Shown in pieces: positions 16,997-26,577 of a stretch of DNA of 64,000 nucleotides. The notes under the pieces were generated by a model that searched no databases, had not been told where the DNA came from, and saw only the letters and a list, made by a program, of their open reading frames with translations. The translations under genes and the position numbers were made by a program. Every line of letters begins with the position of its first letter. Within the stretch, counting starts at the first letter, position 1. The DNA is from Myxococcales bacterium (GTDB taxonomy: Bacteria; Myxococcota_A; Polyangia; Haliangiales; Haliangiaceae). Location: assembly GCA_016794525.1 (NCBI GenBank), contig JAEUJY010000001.1, positions 1 through 64,000 of the forward strand, given 5' to 3'.

Positions 16997-18523
16997 CTAC
17001 AGCGCCTGCTGCAAGAGCCCGAGCTCGATCGCCCGCAGCGCGACGCCGGCGCGGCTGGCGACGCCGAGCTTGTCGAAGACGTGGCTGACGTGGTGCTGCA
17101 CGGTCTTGGCGCTGATCGCCAGCAGGCGCGCGATCTCGGGGTTGGTGCGGCCGATCGCGACCAGCCGCAGCACCTCGACCTCGCGATCCGACAGCCGCGC
17201 CGGCCACGGCGTCGTCGGCGCGGGCGCGCCGACCAGCTCGAGCGCCGCCTCGACCGCGCGGGCGTCGAGCCGGCCGGCCCGGGCCTCCTCGGCCAGCAGC
17301 GTCGCGGCGGCGGCTCGGTCGTGGGCCGGCCGGTGCGCGCGGGCGGCGCCGAGCGCGGCCCACACGTCGGCCACCGCGACGATGCGCGCGCCGTCGTCGA
17401 GCGCGTCGCCGCGCAGCCCGCGGTGGTAGCCGCCGCCGTCGAGCCGCTCGTGGTGGCGGCCGATCAGCCGCGCCGCCGGGCCCAGCGCCGGCGCCACCGC
17501 GACGATGCGCTCCCCGACCGCGGCGTGCTCGTCGCAGCGGCCGCGCTCGATCGGCGGCAGCGGCCCGGGGCGATCCCACGTGCCCAGCGGCACCGCCAGC
17601 GTCCCCAGATCGTGCAGCCACGCGGCCCGGGTGATCGCCGTCGCCGCCGCGGCCTCGACGCCGAGCGCGGTCGCCAGCCGCGCCGCCAGCCCGGCCACCG
17701 CGTCGGCGTGGCCCAGCGTGAACGGCGAGCGCACGTCGACGAACCGCCCGAACGCCCGGCACACGGCGTCGATGCGCTCGGGCGGCGCCACCAGCGGCGG
17801 CCCCGGCTCGGCGGCGAGGAACGCGTCCCAGGTCGAGTCCAGCGGCGGCGCCGGCGGCAGCGCGAGGTACGCCTGCACCACCGCGGCGTCGAGCTGCCGG
17901 CCCGCGCGGCGGCGCAGCTCGCGGCGGGTGTCGTCGGCCCCCAGCACGCCGCGCAGCTGCTCGGCGAGGTCCGCCGCCGCCACCACCCGCGCCGGCAGCG
18001 CGATCGCGTCGCCGCGCAGCCCGACCGGCAGGCCGCGGCCGTCGGGGCGCTCGAACACCTCGGTCAGCGCCCGGGCCACGCCGTCGGGCAGGCCGATCGG
18101 CGCGATCAGCAGCAGCGCCGCGTCGCACGCCGCGCGGCGGTGGCGGGCCCGCGTGCTCGGCGCGGCGATCGCCCGGCCGATCGTGCGGGCGCGGTGGCCG
18201 CGGCTGCCGCCGAGGTCGCGCCACAGCCGCCCGACCGCGTCGCCGGTGCCGTCGGCGGGCAGGAGCGCGTGGCGGAACCCGATGTCGTCGCCGTCGGCCA
18301 GCGCCGCCTCCTCGGCCGCGAAGCCGGTGCAGCCGATGAACCGCAGCGCCGCCGCGTAGTAGACGTCCCGGGTGGTGGCGGCGTCGAGCCCGAGCGCCTC
18401 GGCCAGCCGCACCGCCAGCAGCGTCGTGCGCAGCGTCTTCTCCAGCGCGAAGCCGTTGGCCAGGTCGGTGGCGAGCGACATCGCGCCGACCAGCTCGGCG
18501 AGGCGCACCGGCCTGGCGTCCAT
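16997..18523 (-). CDS. HD-GYP-type phosphohydrolase with degenerate duplicate and C-terminal LuxR helix-turn-helix
   Basis: 508 residues from ATG 18523; longer upstream starts add only an unconserved stretch. Residues ~270-400 form an HD-GYP-like domain: HD at 304-305, HHE at 357-359 and LDGGGYHRGL at 361-370, the motifs that bind metals and substrate in c-di-GMP phosphodiesterases. Residues ~157-190 (ERPDGRGLPVGLRGDAIALP) mirror the same segment but lack the His pair, so the N-terminal half looks like an inactivated copy. Residues 443-508 are a LuxR/NarL DNA-binding domain (LSDREVEVLRLVAIGRTNPE, SAKTVQHHVSHVFDKLGV). The protein probably couples nucleotide or ligand sensing to transcription. 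No partner kinase is adjacent. Confidence 0.82.
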   Translation of the reverse strand: MDARPVRLAELVGAMSLATDLANGFALEKTLRTTLLAVRLAEALGLDAATTRDVYYAAALRFIGCTGFAAEEAALADGDDIGFRHALLPADGTGDAVGRLWRDLGGSRGHRARTIGRAIAAPSTRARHRRAACDAALLLIAPIGLPDGVARALTEVFERPDGRGLPVGLRGDAIALPARVVAAADLAEQLRGVLGADDTRRELRRRAGRQLDAAVVQAYLALPPAPPLDSTWDAFLAAEPGPPLVAPPERIDAVCRAFGRFVDVRSPFTLGHADAVAGLAARLATALGVEAAAATAITRAAWLHDLGTLAVPLGTWDRPGPLPPIERGRCDEHAAVGERIVAVAPALGPAARLIGRHHERLDGGGYHRGLRGDALDDGARIVAVADVWAALGAARAHRPAHDRAAAATLLAEEARAGRLDARAVEAALELVGAPAPTTPWPARLSDREVEVLRLVAIGRTNPEIARLLAISAKTVQHHVSHVFDKLGVASRAGVALRAIELGLLQQAL

Positions 18524-18603
18524 GGGCGGTGGATATACCGCGATCCGACCGCCCGAACGTGCTAACCCCTCGGATTGGCTAGCGCGACGGGCCGCCCATC
18601 GCT

Positions 18604-18632
18604 GTTGATCTGCCACGCCGGCTCTGCTAAAA
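18604..18632 (+). promoter_or_regulatory. Candidate sigma-70 promoter of rpsF-rpsR-rplI
   Basis: TTGATC (18604-18609) and TAAAAG (18627-18632) with a 17-bp spacer, 58 bp before the rpsF ATG. A GAGGAA ribosome site stands just before the ATG. Confidence 0.45.
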
Positions 18633-18689
18633 GCCGCCCCTCACCTCGCTCGTCCCTCGTGGACGGGCAGCACCCGAGAGGAACCAGAC

Positions 18690-19193
18690 ATGGCAAGACT
18701 GCAGAGCCTCCGCGACGCGCCGGGCACGTCGCGCGAGTACGAGACCGTTTACATCCTGCGCCCCAACACCGCCAACGATGGCGTCGCCGAGATCAACACC
18801 AAGGTCAAGGGCATCATCGAGGGCATGGGCGGGAAGATCCTGAAGGTCGACAACTGGGGCAAGCGCCGCTTGGCCTACGAAGTCGCCAAGGAGCGCAAGG
18901 GCATCTACCTCTACTGGCGGTACCTCGCGACCGCCGGCGTCGTCGAGGAGACCGAGCGCAACCTGCGCATGCTCGACCTGGTGATCCGCTTCATGACGGT
19001 TCGCCTCGACGAGTCGATCAACCCCGAGGCGCGTCCGACCGAGATCGACGACGCCAGCTACGAGCGCGCCGCCACCACCGCTGCCGACGAGGAGGACCTG
19101 TTCCTGTCGCGCGGTGACGCCGCCCCCGCGGGCGACGACGACGACGAGTACGAGAACCCGGTGGCCGAGGCCCCGATCGGCCAGGAGAACTGA
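18690..19193 (+). CDS. rpsF: 30S ribosomal protein S6
   Basis: 167 residues from ATG 18690. The core ([49 protein letters not shown]) is typical S6, which pairs with S18 in the 30S platform. The family is usually 95-140 residues. Here the C-terminal ~55 residues are an acidic Asp/Glu-rich tail. It is first in the rpsF-rpsR-rplI operon, 2 bp before rpsR. Confidence 0.97.
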   Translation: MARLQSLRDAPGTSREYETVYILRPNTANDGVAEINTKVKGIIEGMGGKILKVDNWGKRRLAYEVAKERKGIYLYWRYLATAGVVEETERNLRMLDLVIRFMTVRLDESINPEARPTEIDDASYERAATTAADEEDLFLSRGDAAPAGDDDDEYENPVAEAPIGQEN

Positions 19194-19195
19194 TC

Positions 19196-19495
19196 ATGTC
19201 GCGCATCGAAGACGATCTCGACGACAAGGGCGACGACCGCCGCGGCGGTAAGGGTGGTCGCGGTGGCGGCGGCGGCGGCATGAACCGCCGCAAGGTCTGC
19301 CGCTTCTGCGCCGAGACCACCACGCTCATCGACTACAAGAACCCGCAGCTGCTGCGCAGCTTCGTGACCGACCGCGGCAAGATGGTGCCGCGCCGCATCA
19401 GCGGCTCGTGCGCCAAGCACCAGCGCGCGATCTCGGTCGCGGTCCGCCGCGCCCGCATGCTCGCGCTCCTGCCGATCACGGTCGGCGGGGAGTGA
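19196..19495 (+). CDS. rpsR: 30S ribosomal protein S18 (zinc-ribbon form)
   Basis: 99 residues from ATG 19196, 2 bp after rpsF. The core matches S18 ([44 protein letters not shown]). It retains VCRFC and a later Cys (GSCAKHQ), the Cys-containing zinc-binding variant. A 28-residue N-terminal extension is rich in Asp, Arg and Gly ([12 protein letters not shown]) and is unusual for the family. Confidence 0.97.
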   Translation: MSRIEDDLDDKGDDRRGGKGGRGGGGGGMNRRKVCRFCAETTTLIDYKNPQLLRSFVTDRGKMVPRRISGSCAKHQRAISVAVRRARMLALLPITVGGE

Positions 19496-19505
19496 GGAGG
19501 ACGCC

Positions 19506-19961
19506 ATGGCCATGCAGATCATCCTGACCCAGGACGTCCCCAACCTCGGCTCGGCCGGGGACCTGGTCAGCGTCCGCCCGGGCTACGGCCGCAACTTCCT
19601 CGTGCCGCAGGGCATGGCGGTGACGGCCACGGCCGCCAACGTCCACAAGCTCGAGCACGACAAGCGCGTCATCGCCAAGAAGGTGGCGAAGGAGCGCGCG
19701 GGCGCCGAGGCGCTGGCCGAGAAGATCAACCTCATGACCCTCCAGTTCGACCGCCAGGTCGGCGAGGACGACAAGCTGTTCGGCTCGGTCACCAGCCGTG
19801 ACATCGCCGAGCAGCTGAAGAAGACCGGCATCGAGATCGACCACCGCTGGGTGGTGATGGATCAGCCGGTCAAGGCGCTCGGCAAGTACGAGGTCCAGGT
19901 CAAGCTGGGCAGCGGCGTCAGCGCCACCTGCAAGTTCTTCGTCGTCGGCAAGGCCAAGTAG
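19506..19961 (+). CDS. rplI: 50S ribosomal protein L9
   Basis: 151 residues from ATG 19506, with GGAGTGAGGAGGACGCC upstream giving a strong ribosome site. The N-terminal RNA-binding domain is clear ([28 protein letters not shown] split over the first 33 residues). A long connecting helix and the C-terminal domain follow ([17 protein letters not shown]). It ends the ribosomal operon and is followed by the long hexanucleotide array rather than by dnaB directly. Confidence 0.97.
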   Translation: MAMQIILTQDVPNLGSAGDLVSVRPGYGRNFLVPQGMAVTATAANVHKLEHDKRVIAKKVAKERAGAEALAEKINLMTLQFDRQVGEDDKLFGSVTSRDIAEQLKKTGIEIDHRWVVMDQPVKALGKYEVQVKLGSGVSATCKFFVVGKAK

Positions 19962-20050
19962 TAGCGAGGCACGCCGGCGAGCCGAAGGGCTCGACGTGAC
20001 GCGGCGCGGTTCCGGAAGGGATCGCGCCGCGATGCGTTTTCGGGGATGGG

Positions 20051-20342
<292 letters not shown>

Positions 20343-20477
20343 GCGAGCGGAGTCGGGGCGGCCAAGCGTTCATGGGGGGGTTGTGGCGAGGCGTTCACAG
20401 ACGTGCGCGGTGGTGGCCGAATCTCGACGGTTGAGCGGCCGCGCGTGCTGGCTTCGGGTTTGCTCAAGGAGTCGGCC

Positions 20478-20897
20478 GTGCTCACCCCCCTCCGCGCTCT
20501 CCTCCCCATGGTCCTCCTCGCCGCGGCCTGCGGCACCTCCACCAAGCACACCATCTTGAACCCGTCGCCGCGGCCGATGACGCCGCGGCCGGCCGAGACG
20601 GTCGAGCTGTTCTCGAGCGGCGCGCCGGCGACGCCGCACGTCGACGTGGCGCTGATCGAGGTCGAAGAGTCGTCGAGCTGGAGCCAGGCCGACACGCCCG
20701 ACATGCTCAAGGCGCTGCGCGCCCGCGGCGCCGCGCTCGGCTGCGACGCGGTGGTCGTCGGCGGCGCCGCGTCCCGCGACACCGGCATCAACGACTGGAG
20801 CTCGACCCCCGAGCTCGAGAAGCGCGCGCGCCGCGGCTTCTGGGGCACCTGCATCGTCTACCGGCCCGCTGCGCCCGGCGAGCTGGCGCGGCAGTAG
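20478..20897 (+). CDS. Small lipoprotein of unknown function
   Basis: 139 residues from GTG 20478, preceded by AAGGAG (20465-20470). The start opens a short signal with lipobox ([12 protein letters not shown]). The mature part has a Pro-rich linker and a compact domain ([48 protein letters not shown]). This recalls small exported proteins in which a helix precedes 'GCDAVVV', but I do not recognise a named family. It lies just past the repeat array and faces dnaB convergently. Confidence 0.7.
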   Translation: MLTPLRALLPMVLLAAACGTSTKHTILNPSPRPMTPRPAETVELFSSGAPATPHVDVALIEVEESSSWSQADTPDMLKALRARGAALGCDAVVVGGAASRDTGINDWSSTPELEKRARRGFWGTCIVYRPAAPGELARQ

Positions 20898-20924
20898 GCG
20901 GGCGCCGCCGGCGCGCGCCGCGGC

Positions 20925-22391
20925 TCAGCCGTTCGGGTCGCTGCGCTGCGACAGGTTCTCGAACCGCGTGAACCGCCCCTCGAAGTGGGTCTCGACGGTG
21001 CCGATCGCGCCGTGGCGGTTCTTGCCGATGATCACCTCGGCGATGTTCGGGTTCTCGCTGTCCTTGTTGTAGACGACGTCCCGGTAGATGAAGAGGATGA
21101 CGTCGGCGTCCTGCTCGATGGCGCCCGACTCACGCAGGTCGGACAGCTGCGGTCGCTTGTCGGTGCGCGACTCGAGCGAGCGGTTGAGCTGCGACAGCGC
21201 CATCACCGGGCACTCGAGCTCCTTGGCCAGCGACTTGAGGCCGCGCGAGATCTCGCTGATCTCCTGCTCGCGGCTGGCCTTCGCCGCCTGGGGCGAGCCG
21301 CGCATCAGCTGCAAGTAGTCGACGACGATGAGGCCGGTCTTCTTGTCGCCGAACAGCTCCTTGTTCGAGCGGAATCGGCGGGCGCGGCTGCGCAGCTCGC
21401 GCAGCGACAAGGCCGGCGTGTCGTCGATCAGGATCGGCGCCTTCGCCAGCGTGTTGGCCGCGTAGGTCAGGTTGGTCATGTCCTGGCGCTGCAGCTGGCC
21501 GCGGCGCAGCGCGCTCGAGTCGACCCGGGCCTCCGAGCACAACAGACGCTCGGCGAGCTGGGTCGACGACATCTCGAGCGAGAACACGATCGCCGGCCAG
21601 CCGCCGTTGACCGCGGCGTTCTGCGCCAGCGACAGCGCGAACGACGTCTTGCCCATCGCGGGGCGGGCCGCGAGGATGATGAGCTCGGTCGGCTGCAGGC
21701 CCGCGGTCTTCTGATCGAGATCGGTGAACCCGGTCGGCACCCCGGTCACGCCGTCGCCGGCCGCGAAGCGCTCGTCGAGCGAGCTGAAGACCTTCTTGAT
21801 CAGGCCCTTGAGCGGCTCGGGGCCGGCCTTGGCCTTGCGCTGCGTGACCTCGAAGATCTTGCCCTCGGCCAGGTCGAGGTACTCGCCGACCTCGAGGTCG
21901 TCCTCGTAGCCCTTGTCGACCACCTCGCCGGCGGCCTCGATCACCCGCCGGGTCGAGCGCTTGCCCTCGACGATCTCGGCGTAGTGGATGACGTTGTCGA
22001 CCGACGGCACCCGCAGCGCCAGCTCGCCCAGGAACGCCAGGCCGCCGACCGCGTCGAGCTTGCCCAGGCGCTGCAGCTCGGCCTCGACCGTCACCGGGTC
22101 GATCGGCTTGGCCTGGGCCTCGAGGTTGCGCATGGCCATGAACACGGCCTGGTGCTTCGGGCTGTAGAAGTGCTCGACCTCGAGGGTGTCGAGGTTCGAC
22201 AGCACCTCGTTGCGCAGGAACACGCCGCCCAGCACCGAGGCCTCGGCGTCGAGGTTGTGCGGCAGCACCCGGGCGCCGCGCCGGCCGGCGTGGGGGTCGC
22301 TGCGCTCGCCACGGTCGCCACGGTCGCCGCGGTCGCCGCGGTCGCCGCGGTCGCCGCGGTCGCCGCGATCGGAGTCGTAGGGACCAGCCAT
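20925..22391 (-). CDS. dnaB: Replicative DNA helicase
   Basis: 488 residues from ATG 22391. It unwinds duplex DNA at the fork. Seen: the N-terminal primase-interacting domain ([17 protein letters not shown]), the RecA-like motor with Walker [14 protein letters not shown], the SLEMS motif, Walker [11 protein letters not shown], and the [22 protein letters not shown] end. There is no intein. Before the usual start, about 30 extra residues contain seven GDR triplets from a 9-bp tandem repeat. It is transcribed opposite to rpsF-rplI. Confidence 0.97.
   Translation of the reverse strand: MAGPYDSDRGDRGDRGDRGDRGDRGDRGERSDPHAGRRGARVLPHNLDAEASVLGGVFLRNEVLSNLDTLEVEHFYSPKHQAVFMAMRNLEAQAKPIDPVTVEAELQRLGKLDAVGGLAFLGELALRVPSVDNVIHYAEIVEGKRSTRRVIEAAGEVVDKGYEDDLEVGEYLDLAEGKIFEVTQRKAKAGPEPLKGLIKKVFSSLDERFAAGDGVTGVPTGFTDLDQKTAGLQPTELIILAARPAMGKTSFALSLAQNAAVNGGWPAIVFSLEMSSTQLAERLLCSEARVDSSALRRGQLQRQDMTNLTYAANTLAKAPILIDDTPALSLRELRSRARRFRSNKELFGDKKTGLIVVDYLQLMRGSPQAAKASREQEISEISRGLKSLAKELECPVMALSQLNRSLESRTDKRPQLSDLRESGAIEQDADVILFIYRDVVYNKDSENPNIAEVIIGKNRHGAIGTVETHFEGRFTRFENLSQRSDPNG
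22310..22377 (-). repeat. 9-bp tandem repeat at the 5' end of dnaB encoding (Gly-Asp-Arg)n
   Basis: The unit ggtcgccgc (or ggtcgccac) recurs about seven times in frame. It encodes a positively and negatively charged Gly-Asp-Arg tail before the folded helicase domain, and its length could vary between strains. Confidence 0.8.
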
Positions 22392-22483
22392 GGCGCCGAG
22401 GCTGTATACACCACCCCGCCGCGGAAAATCTGGGCCCCGCGCGTACCCGGGCGAGGCAGCGCCTCGCTATAGTCGGCGTTCGC

Positions 22484-24052
22484 ATGGGCACGCCCGCTCC
22501 CGGCACCACGCTTGGCGCTTACCGCGTCGACGGCGTCATCGGCGCCGGCTCGATGGGCGACGTCTTCCGCGGCGTCGACGTCGGCCTGTCGCGCAAGGTC
22601 GCGATCAAGATCCTGTCGGAGAAGCACAAGGACTCCAACGAGCTGCGGGCGCGGTTCACCCGCGAGGGCCGCGCGGTCGCGGCGATCGCCCACCCCAACG
22701 TGGTGCAGGTGTTCGCGACCGGCATGTACGAGGACCGCCCGTACATCGCGATGGAGCTGCTCGAGGGCACCGACCTGGCCAGCCTGGTCGACGACGACGG
22801 CCCGATGACGTCGGTGGTCGCGGCCCGCGCCATCCTCGACGCGGCGCGCGGGCTCGACGCCGCGGCCAAGGCCGGGCTGATCCACCGCGACGTCAAGCCG
22901 TCGAACCTGGTGCGGCTGACCGAGGGCAAGGTCAAGGTCACCGACTTCGGCCTGGCCAAGCCGGTCGACCCCGGCAGCGAGCCGGCGCTGACCGCGCTCG
23001 GCGTCGTCGTCGGCACGCCCGACTACATCGCGCCCGAGCAGGCGCGCGGCGAGAAGATCGACGAGCGCGTCGACATCTACGCGCTGGGCGGCACGCTGTA
23101 CTTCCTGGTCACCGGCCTGCCGCCGTTCCGCACCGGCAACCCCGCCGAGGACAAGTACCTGAAGGTGGTCGCGCGCCACCTGAAGAACCCGCCTCCCGAC
23201 GCCCGCGAGCGCGCGCCCGGCGTCGACGCCGAGCTGGCCGATCTGGCCCGGGCGATGATGGCCAAGAAGCCGGCCGAGCGCCCCGACTACCCGACGCTGA
23301 TCGCGCGGCTCGAGGCGATCATCCAGCGGCTGCAGGACGGCCGCGCGGTGACGCTGCCGCCGGCCGCGCCCAGCGCGTCGCGCAGCGACACCAAGACCCC
23401 GTTCGTCGGCGGCGACGCGCCCCCGGCGTTCACCGACGACGTCGGCGCGACCCACGCCGCGATCGTCGCGGTTGGCGCGCAGCGGCTGCCGACCTGGGCG
23501 TGGGTGGTCACGGCGCTGGCGGCGATCGTGTTCGTCGGCGGCCTGGTCCACTTCCTCGGTCGCGGCTCGACGGCGGACGCCGGCGCCAGCGCCGGCACCG
23601 GGGCCGCCGTGGTCGACGCCGCCGTGCCGGTGGTGATCGACGCGCCGCCGCCGCCGCCGCTGCCGACCGCGCCGGCCGGCATGGTGCTGGTGCTCAAGGC
23701 CGATGGCGCGCCGTGGTTCTTCGTCGACGCCCGCCCGGTCACCGCCGCCGAGTGGGCCAAGGGCTTCCCCAAGCTCAAGGCGCCCAAGGCCGCCGCGCTC
23801 GACAAGCCGGTGATCAACGCGCCCTACAACTTCGCCAAGGCCTACGCCCAGACCGTCGGCAAGCGCCTGCTCACCGACGTCGAGTGGCAGGCCGCGGTCA
23901 CGACCGCTGGCGTGATCGCCTCGCCATCGCTCTACGAGTGGATCGCGCCCGCGTCCGGCAAGCAGGCGCCGGTGCGCGCGCCCGGCAAGCAGGCCATGCG
24001 CCCGCTGGCCGGCGGCGCCGACGTCACCGTGCGGCTCGCCAAGGATCTGTAG
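22484..24052 (+). CDS. Membrane Ser/Thr protein kinase with C-terminal SUMF1/FGE-like domain
   Basis: 522 residues from ATG 22484. The Hanks-type kinase domain (about 12-285) is complete: P-loop [10 protein letters not shown] (20-27), Lys42, HRDVKPSN (134-141), DFG (154-156) and the APE-like region APEQARGE. A single membrane helix follows near 340-360 ([15 protein letters not shown]), then an Asp/Ala/Pro linker. The last ~125 residues resemble a shortened formylglycine-generating/sulfatase-modifying-factor fold ([38 protein letters not shown]), without the copper-binding cysteines of active FGE. I infer an outside sensor domain controlling a cytoplasmic kinase. It is divergent from dnaB, whose upstream region has tgtatacacca near 22402. 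Confidence 0.88.
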   Translation: MGTPAPGTTLGAYRVDGVIGAGSMGDVFRGVDVGLSRKVAIKILSEKHKDSNELRARFTREGRAVAAIAHPNVVQVFATGMYEDRPYIAMELLEGTDLASLVDDDGPMTSVVAARAILDAARGLDAAAKAGLIHRDVKPSNLVRLTEGKVKVTDFGLAKPVDPGSEPALTALGVVVGTPDYIAPEQARGEKIDERVDIYALGGTLYFLVTGLPPFRTGNPAEDKYLKVVARHLKNPPPDARERAPGVDAELADLARAMMAKKPAERPDYPTLIARLEAIIQRLQDGRAVTLPPAAPSASRSDTKTPFVGGDAPPAFTDDVGATHAAIVAVGAQRLPTWAWVVTALAAIVFVGGLVHFLGRGSTADAGASAGTGAAVVDAAVPVVIDAPPPPPLPTAPAGMVLVLKADGAPWFFVDARPVTAAEWAKGFPKLKAPKAAALDKPVINAPYNFAKAYAQTVGKRLLTDVEWQAAVTTAGVIASPSLYEWIAPASGKQAPVRAPGKQAMRPLAGGADVTVRLAKDL

Positions 24053-24055
24053 GCG

Positions 24056-24478
24056 TCACGCCTCGGCGTGAGGCGCGTCGACCGGCAGCCCGCTCAGCGC
24101 GCGGAACGCCAGGTCGAGGAAGTCGGTCGCGGTGACGATGCCGACGGGGAGCTGGGCGTCGTCGACGACCACCAGCGCGCTCACCTTGCGCGCCAGCAGC
24201 TGCTCGAGCGCGTCGCGCGCAGGAGTTTCGGGGCGCACGGTGAGCACCTGCACCGTCATCACCTGCGACACCGGCACCTGACCGCGGTGCGCCCGGTTCA
24301 TCGAGCGCAGCAGGTCGCGGTCGGACACGATGCCGCACAGGCGGCCTTTGCCATCGACCACGGGCACATGGCGCACGTCGGCGAGCGCCATCTCCCAATC
24401 GACGTTGCTCAGGGTCGCGTCATCCGGGACCGTCACGACCCCGGCCGTCATGAGCTCGGACACAGCGAGGGGACGCAT
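24056..24478 (-). CDS. Tandem CBS-domain protein
   Basis: 140 residues from ATG 24478, almost entirely two CBS motifs: VSELMTAGVVTVPDDATLSNV with a following DVRHVPVVDGKGRLCGIVSDRDLL, and VSQVMTVQVLTVRPETPARDAL with KVSALVVVDDAQLPVGIVTATDFL. Such stand-alone pairs bind adenine nucleotides and act as energy or redox sensors on partners. No catalytic domain is attached and the partner is unknown; the neighbouring permease gene (77 bp away, same strand) is a possible one. It converges on the kinase gene with a 3-bp gap. Confidence 0.88.
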   Translation of the reverse strand: MRPLAVSELMTAGVVTVPDDATLSNVDWEMALADVRHVPVVDGKGRLCGIVSDRDLLRSMNRAHRGQVPVSQVMTVQVLTVRPETPARDALEQLLARKVSALVVVDDAQLPVGIVTATDFLDLAFRALSGLPVDAPHAEA

Positions 24479-24554
24479 GCCCCGGCGAGGTGCATGCCGC
24501 GTGCCGCGGGGGAGGGGCGGCGCGGCGCCCGGGACACCGCCGCGGCGCGCCTCC

Positions 24555-25814
24555 TCACAGCCCGGTGACGAGCCACAGCACGAGCAGCGAGACGGCGAGG
24601 GTGGGGATGGTCAGCAGCACGCCGACGCGGATGAAGGTGGTGACCTTCACGTCGACCTGGTGCTTGCGCAGCAGGTCGTACCAGAGGAGCGAGGCGAGCG
24701 AGCCGACGGGCAGCAGGCGGGGGCCGAGGTCGCCGCCGACCAGCGCGGCGAGGGCGCGGGTGTTGCCGGGGTCGGGCGAGCCGTCGAGGGCGAAGGCGTT
24801 GAGGACCGACATCGGGTGGTTGTTGAGCGCGGCGGAGCCCACGGCCGAGGTGACGCCGATGGTGGCGACCGGCGCCGGCGACGAGGCGTAGAGCGAGCGC
24901 AGCCAGCCGACGACGCCGACGCGCTCGAGCGCCATCGCGAGGATGAACACGCCCATCAGGAACGGGAAGATGGTCCAGGTGACGCCGCCGACCAGCGCGG
25001 CGGGGCGGTGGCCGGCGTGCAGGCTGACCGCGACGCAGACCGCCGCGCCGGCGGCCGCGACCGGCCACAGCGGCAGGTCGAAGTACGCGAAGATCGGGTA
25101 GGCGCACAGCGCGGCGACGACGGCGAGCAGCACGAGCCGCGCCCCGACGCCGAGCGGCTCGGGCGTGGTCGGCCAGGCGCCGAGCGCCGGCGAGGCGTCG
25201 GCGAGCACGTCGCGGAAGATCCACGCGAGCACCGCGTACGCGACGAGCCAGCCGGCGATCGCGACCGGGATCATCGCCACCGCGTAGGCGTTGAAGCCGA
25301 TGCCGGCGTGGTCGCAGAAGATGAGGTTCATCGGGTTGGAGATGACCAGCGGCGCGACGCCGGCGGCGGTGAAGACCGCGACCGCGAACGGCACGAGGAA
25401 CTTGGGGTGGCGGCGCGGATAGACCGTCCGCAACAGCAGGATCACCGTCGGCGTCATCAGCAGGATGGCGGCGTCGTTCGACAGCGCGGCCGCGACCAGC
25501 GCCGACAGCGCGAAGGTGACGCGGAAGGCGTGCTTCACCGGCCCGCGCGTGCGCGGCTCGATGATCGCGGCCAGGCGCGCCAAGAGGCCCAGGCGCTCGG
25601 CCGCCGAGGTCATCGTCATCACCGCGGCGAGCGTGACGTACGCGCGCCACTGCGCCGCGGCGGCGACGCGGAAGTCGGACAGCGCGACCGCGCCGCCGAG
25701 CGCGGCGACCGCCACCGCCAGCGAGGCCCCGACCGTCGGGCCGAGGCCGTGGGGCCGCCAGGCCACGGCGCCGATCAGCACCGCGAGCCCGACGAACACG
25801 ACGACGGTCGACAC
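24555..25814 (-). CDS. ArsB/NhaD-type ion transporter (SLC13-like permease)
   Basis: 419 residues from ATG 25814 with about 11-12 hydrophobic helices. The sequences VAAALSNDAAILLMTPTVILLL in the first half and GSAALNNHPMSVLNAF in the second are the paired discontinuous-helix signatures of the ion transporter superfamily, closest in form to the arsenite antiporter ArsB. No arsR, arsC or arsA is nearby, so arsenite as the substrate is only a possibility; Na+/H+ or a carboxylate are alternatives. Confidence 0.75.
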   Translation of the reverse strand: MSTVVVFVGLAVLIGAVAWRPHGLGPTVGASLAVAVAALGGAVALSDFRVAAAAQWRAYVTLAAVMTMTSAAERLGLLARLAAIIEPRTRGPVKHAFRVTFALSALVAAALSNDAAILLMTPTVILLLRTVYPRRHPKFLVPFAVAVFTAAGVAPLVISNPMNLIFCDHAGIGFNAYAVAMIPVAIAGWLVAYAVLAWIFRDVLADASPALGAWPTTPEPLGVGARLVLLAVVAALCAYPIFAYFDLPLWPVAAAGAAVCVAVSLHAGHRPAALVGGVTWTIFPFLMGVFILAMALERVGVVGWLRSLYASSPAPVATIGVTSAVGSAALNNHPMSVLNAFALDGSPDPGNTRALAALVGGDLGPRLLPVGSLASLLWYDLLRKHQVDVKVTTFIRVGVLLTIPTLAVSLLVLWLVTGL

Positions 25815-25974
25815 GTCCGGCGATGATAGCCCAGCGGCGCCGACGGCCGGCGTCGCCCGGCACCTTGGTTCGGGCCCGCGACCGCCGCCGTGCGGCGAGA
25901 CGGGCGCAGCGCGGTGATCGGTTGCGAGCGGTGCGCCGGCGCGGGGCGGCCGGCGGTGTGGCTAGCATCGGCCC

Positions 25975-26562
25975 ATGCACGCCCGGCTGGTCGCGACGCT
26001 CGTGGTGATCGGCACCCTCGCGGCCAGCGGGGCGGCGCGCGCCGACGACGAGCCGGCGGTCGCGCCAGACCAGGCCCAGGCGATCGGGCTGGCGGCGACC
26101 GCCGCCGGGCTCATGAGCGGCGCGTACCTGTGGCAGACCGCGGACGGCCTGCCGGCCGACGACGGCCGCGACGAGCGCCGGATGCTGGCGGCCGGCGTCG
26201 CCACGCTGACGCTCGGCGTCGGGCCGATGGCCGGGCTGTGGGCCGGCGGCGCCCGGCGGCGCGCGGTGCTGGGCGGCGCGACGCGCCCGGCGATGATCGT
26301 CGTCGGCGGGCTCGGCGCGGTGACCGGCGCGCTGGTGCTGGGGTTCGGCTGCGGGGAGACCCGCGACTGCCGCGGCGCGCAGGTCGCCGGTGGCGCGCTG
26401 ATCGGCGCCGGCGCGCTGCTGGGCGCGGGCGCGGTGGCGTGGGCGGCGTGGGACCTGCTGGCGACGCCGGCGCTGGTGGCGCGGCGCCGCGGCGCGCGGA
26501 TCGGCGTCGCGCCGGTGATCGGCGGCGATCGCGTCGGGCTGGCGGTGACCGTCGTCCGGTAG
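25975..26562 (+). CDS. Exported hydrophobic protein of unknown function
   Basis: 195 residues from ATG 25975. A signal peptide (about 1-23, ending ARAD) is followed by three or four Gly/Ala-rich hydrophobic segments (about 36-50, 72-92, 103-122, 131-155) with a Cys pair in FGCGETRDC. No family is recognised. It is convergent with the peptidoglycan-binding-like gene, 15 bp away. Confidence 0.6.
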   Translation: MHARLVATLVVIGTLAASGAARADDEPAVAPDQAQAIGLAATAAGLMSGAYLWQTADGLPADDGRDERRMLAAGVATLTLGVGPMAGLWAGGARRRAVLGGATRPAMIVVGGLGAVTGALVLGFGCGETRDCRGAQVAGGALIGAGALLGAGAVAWAAWDLLATPALVARRRGARIGVAPVIGGDRVGLAVTVVR

Positions 26563-26577
26563 CCAGCCGCGCGCGGA

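Noticed and set aside
24555-25814. Arsenic resistance operon
   Set aside because: The permease has ArsB-like signatures, but no arsR, arsC or arsA is adjacent, so the substrate is left open.
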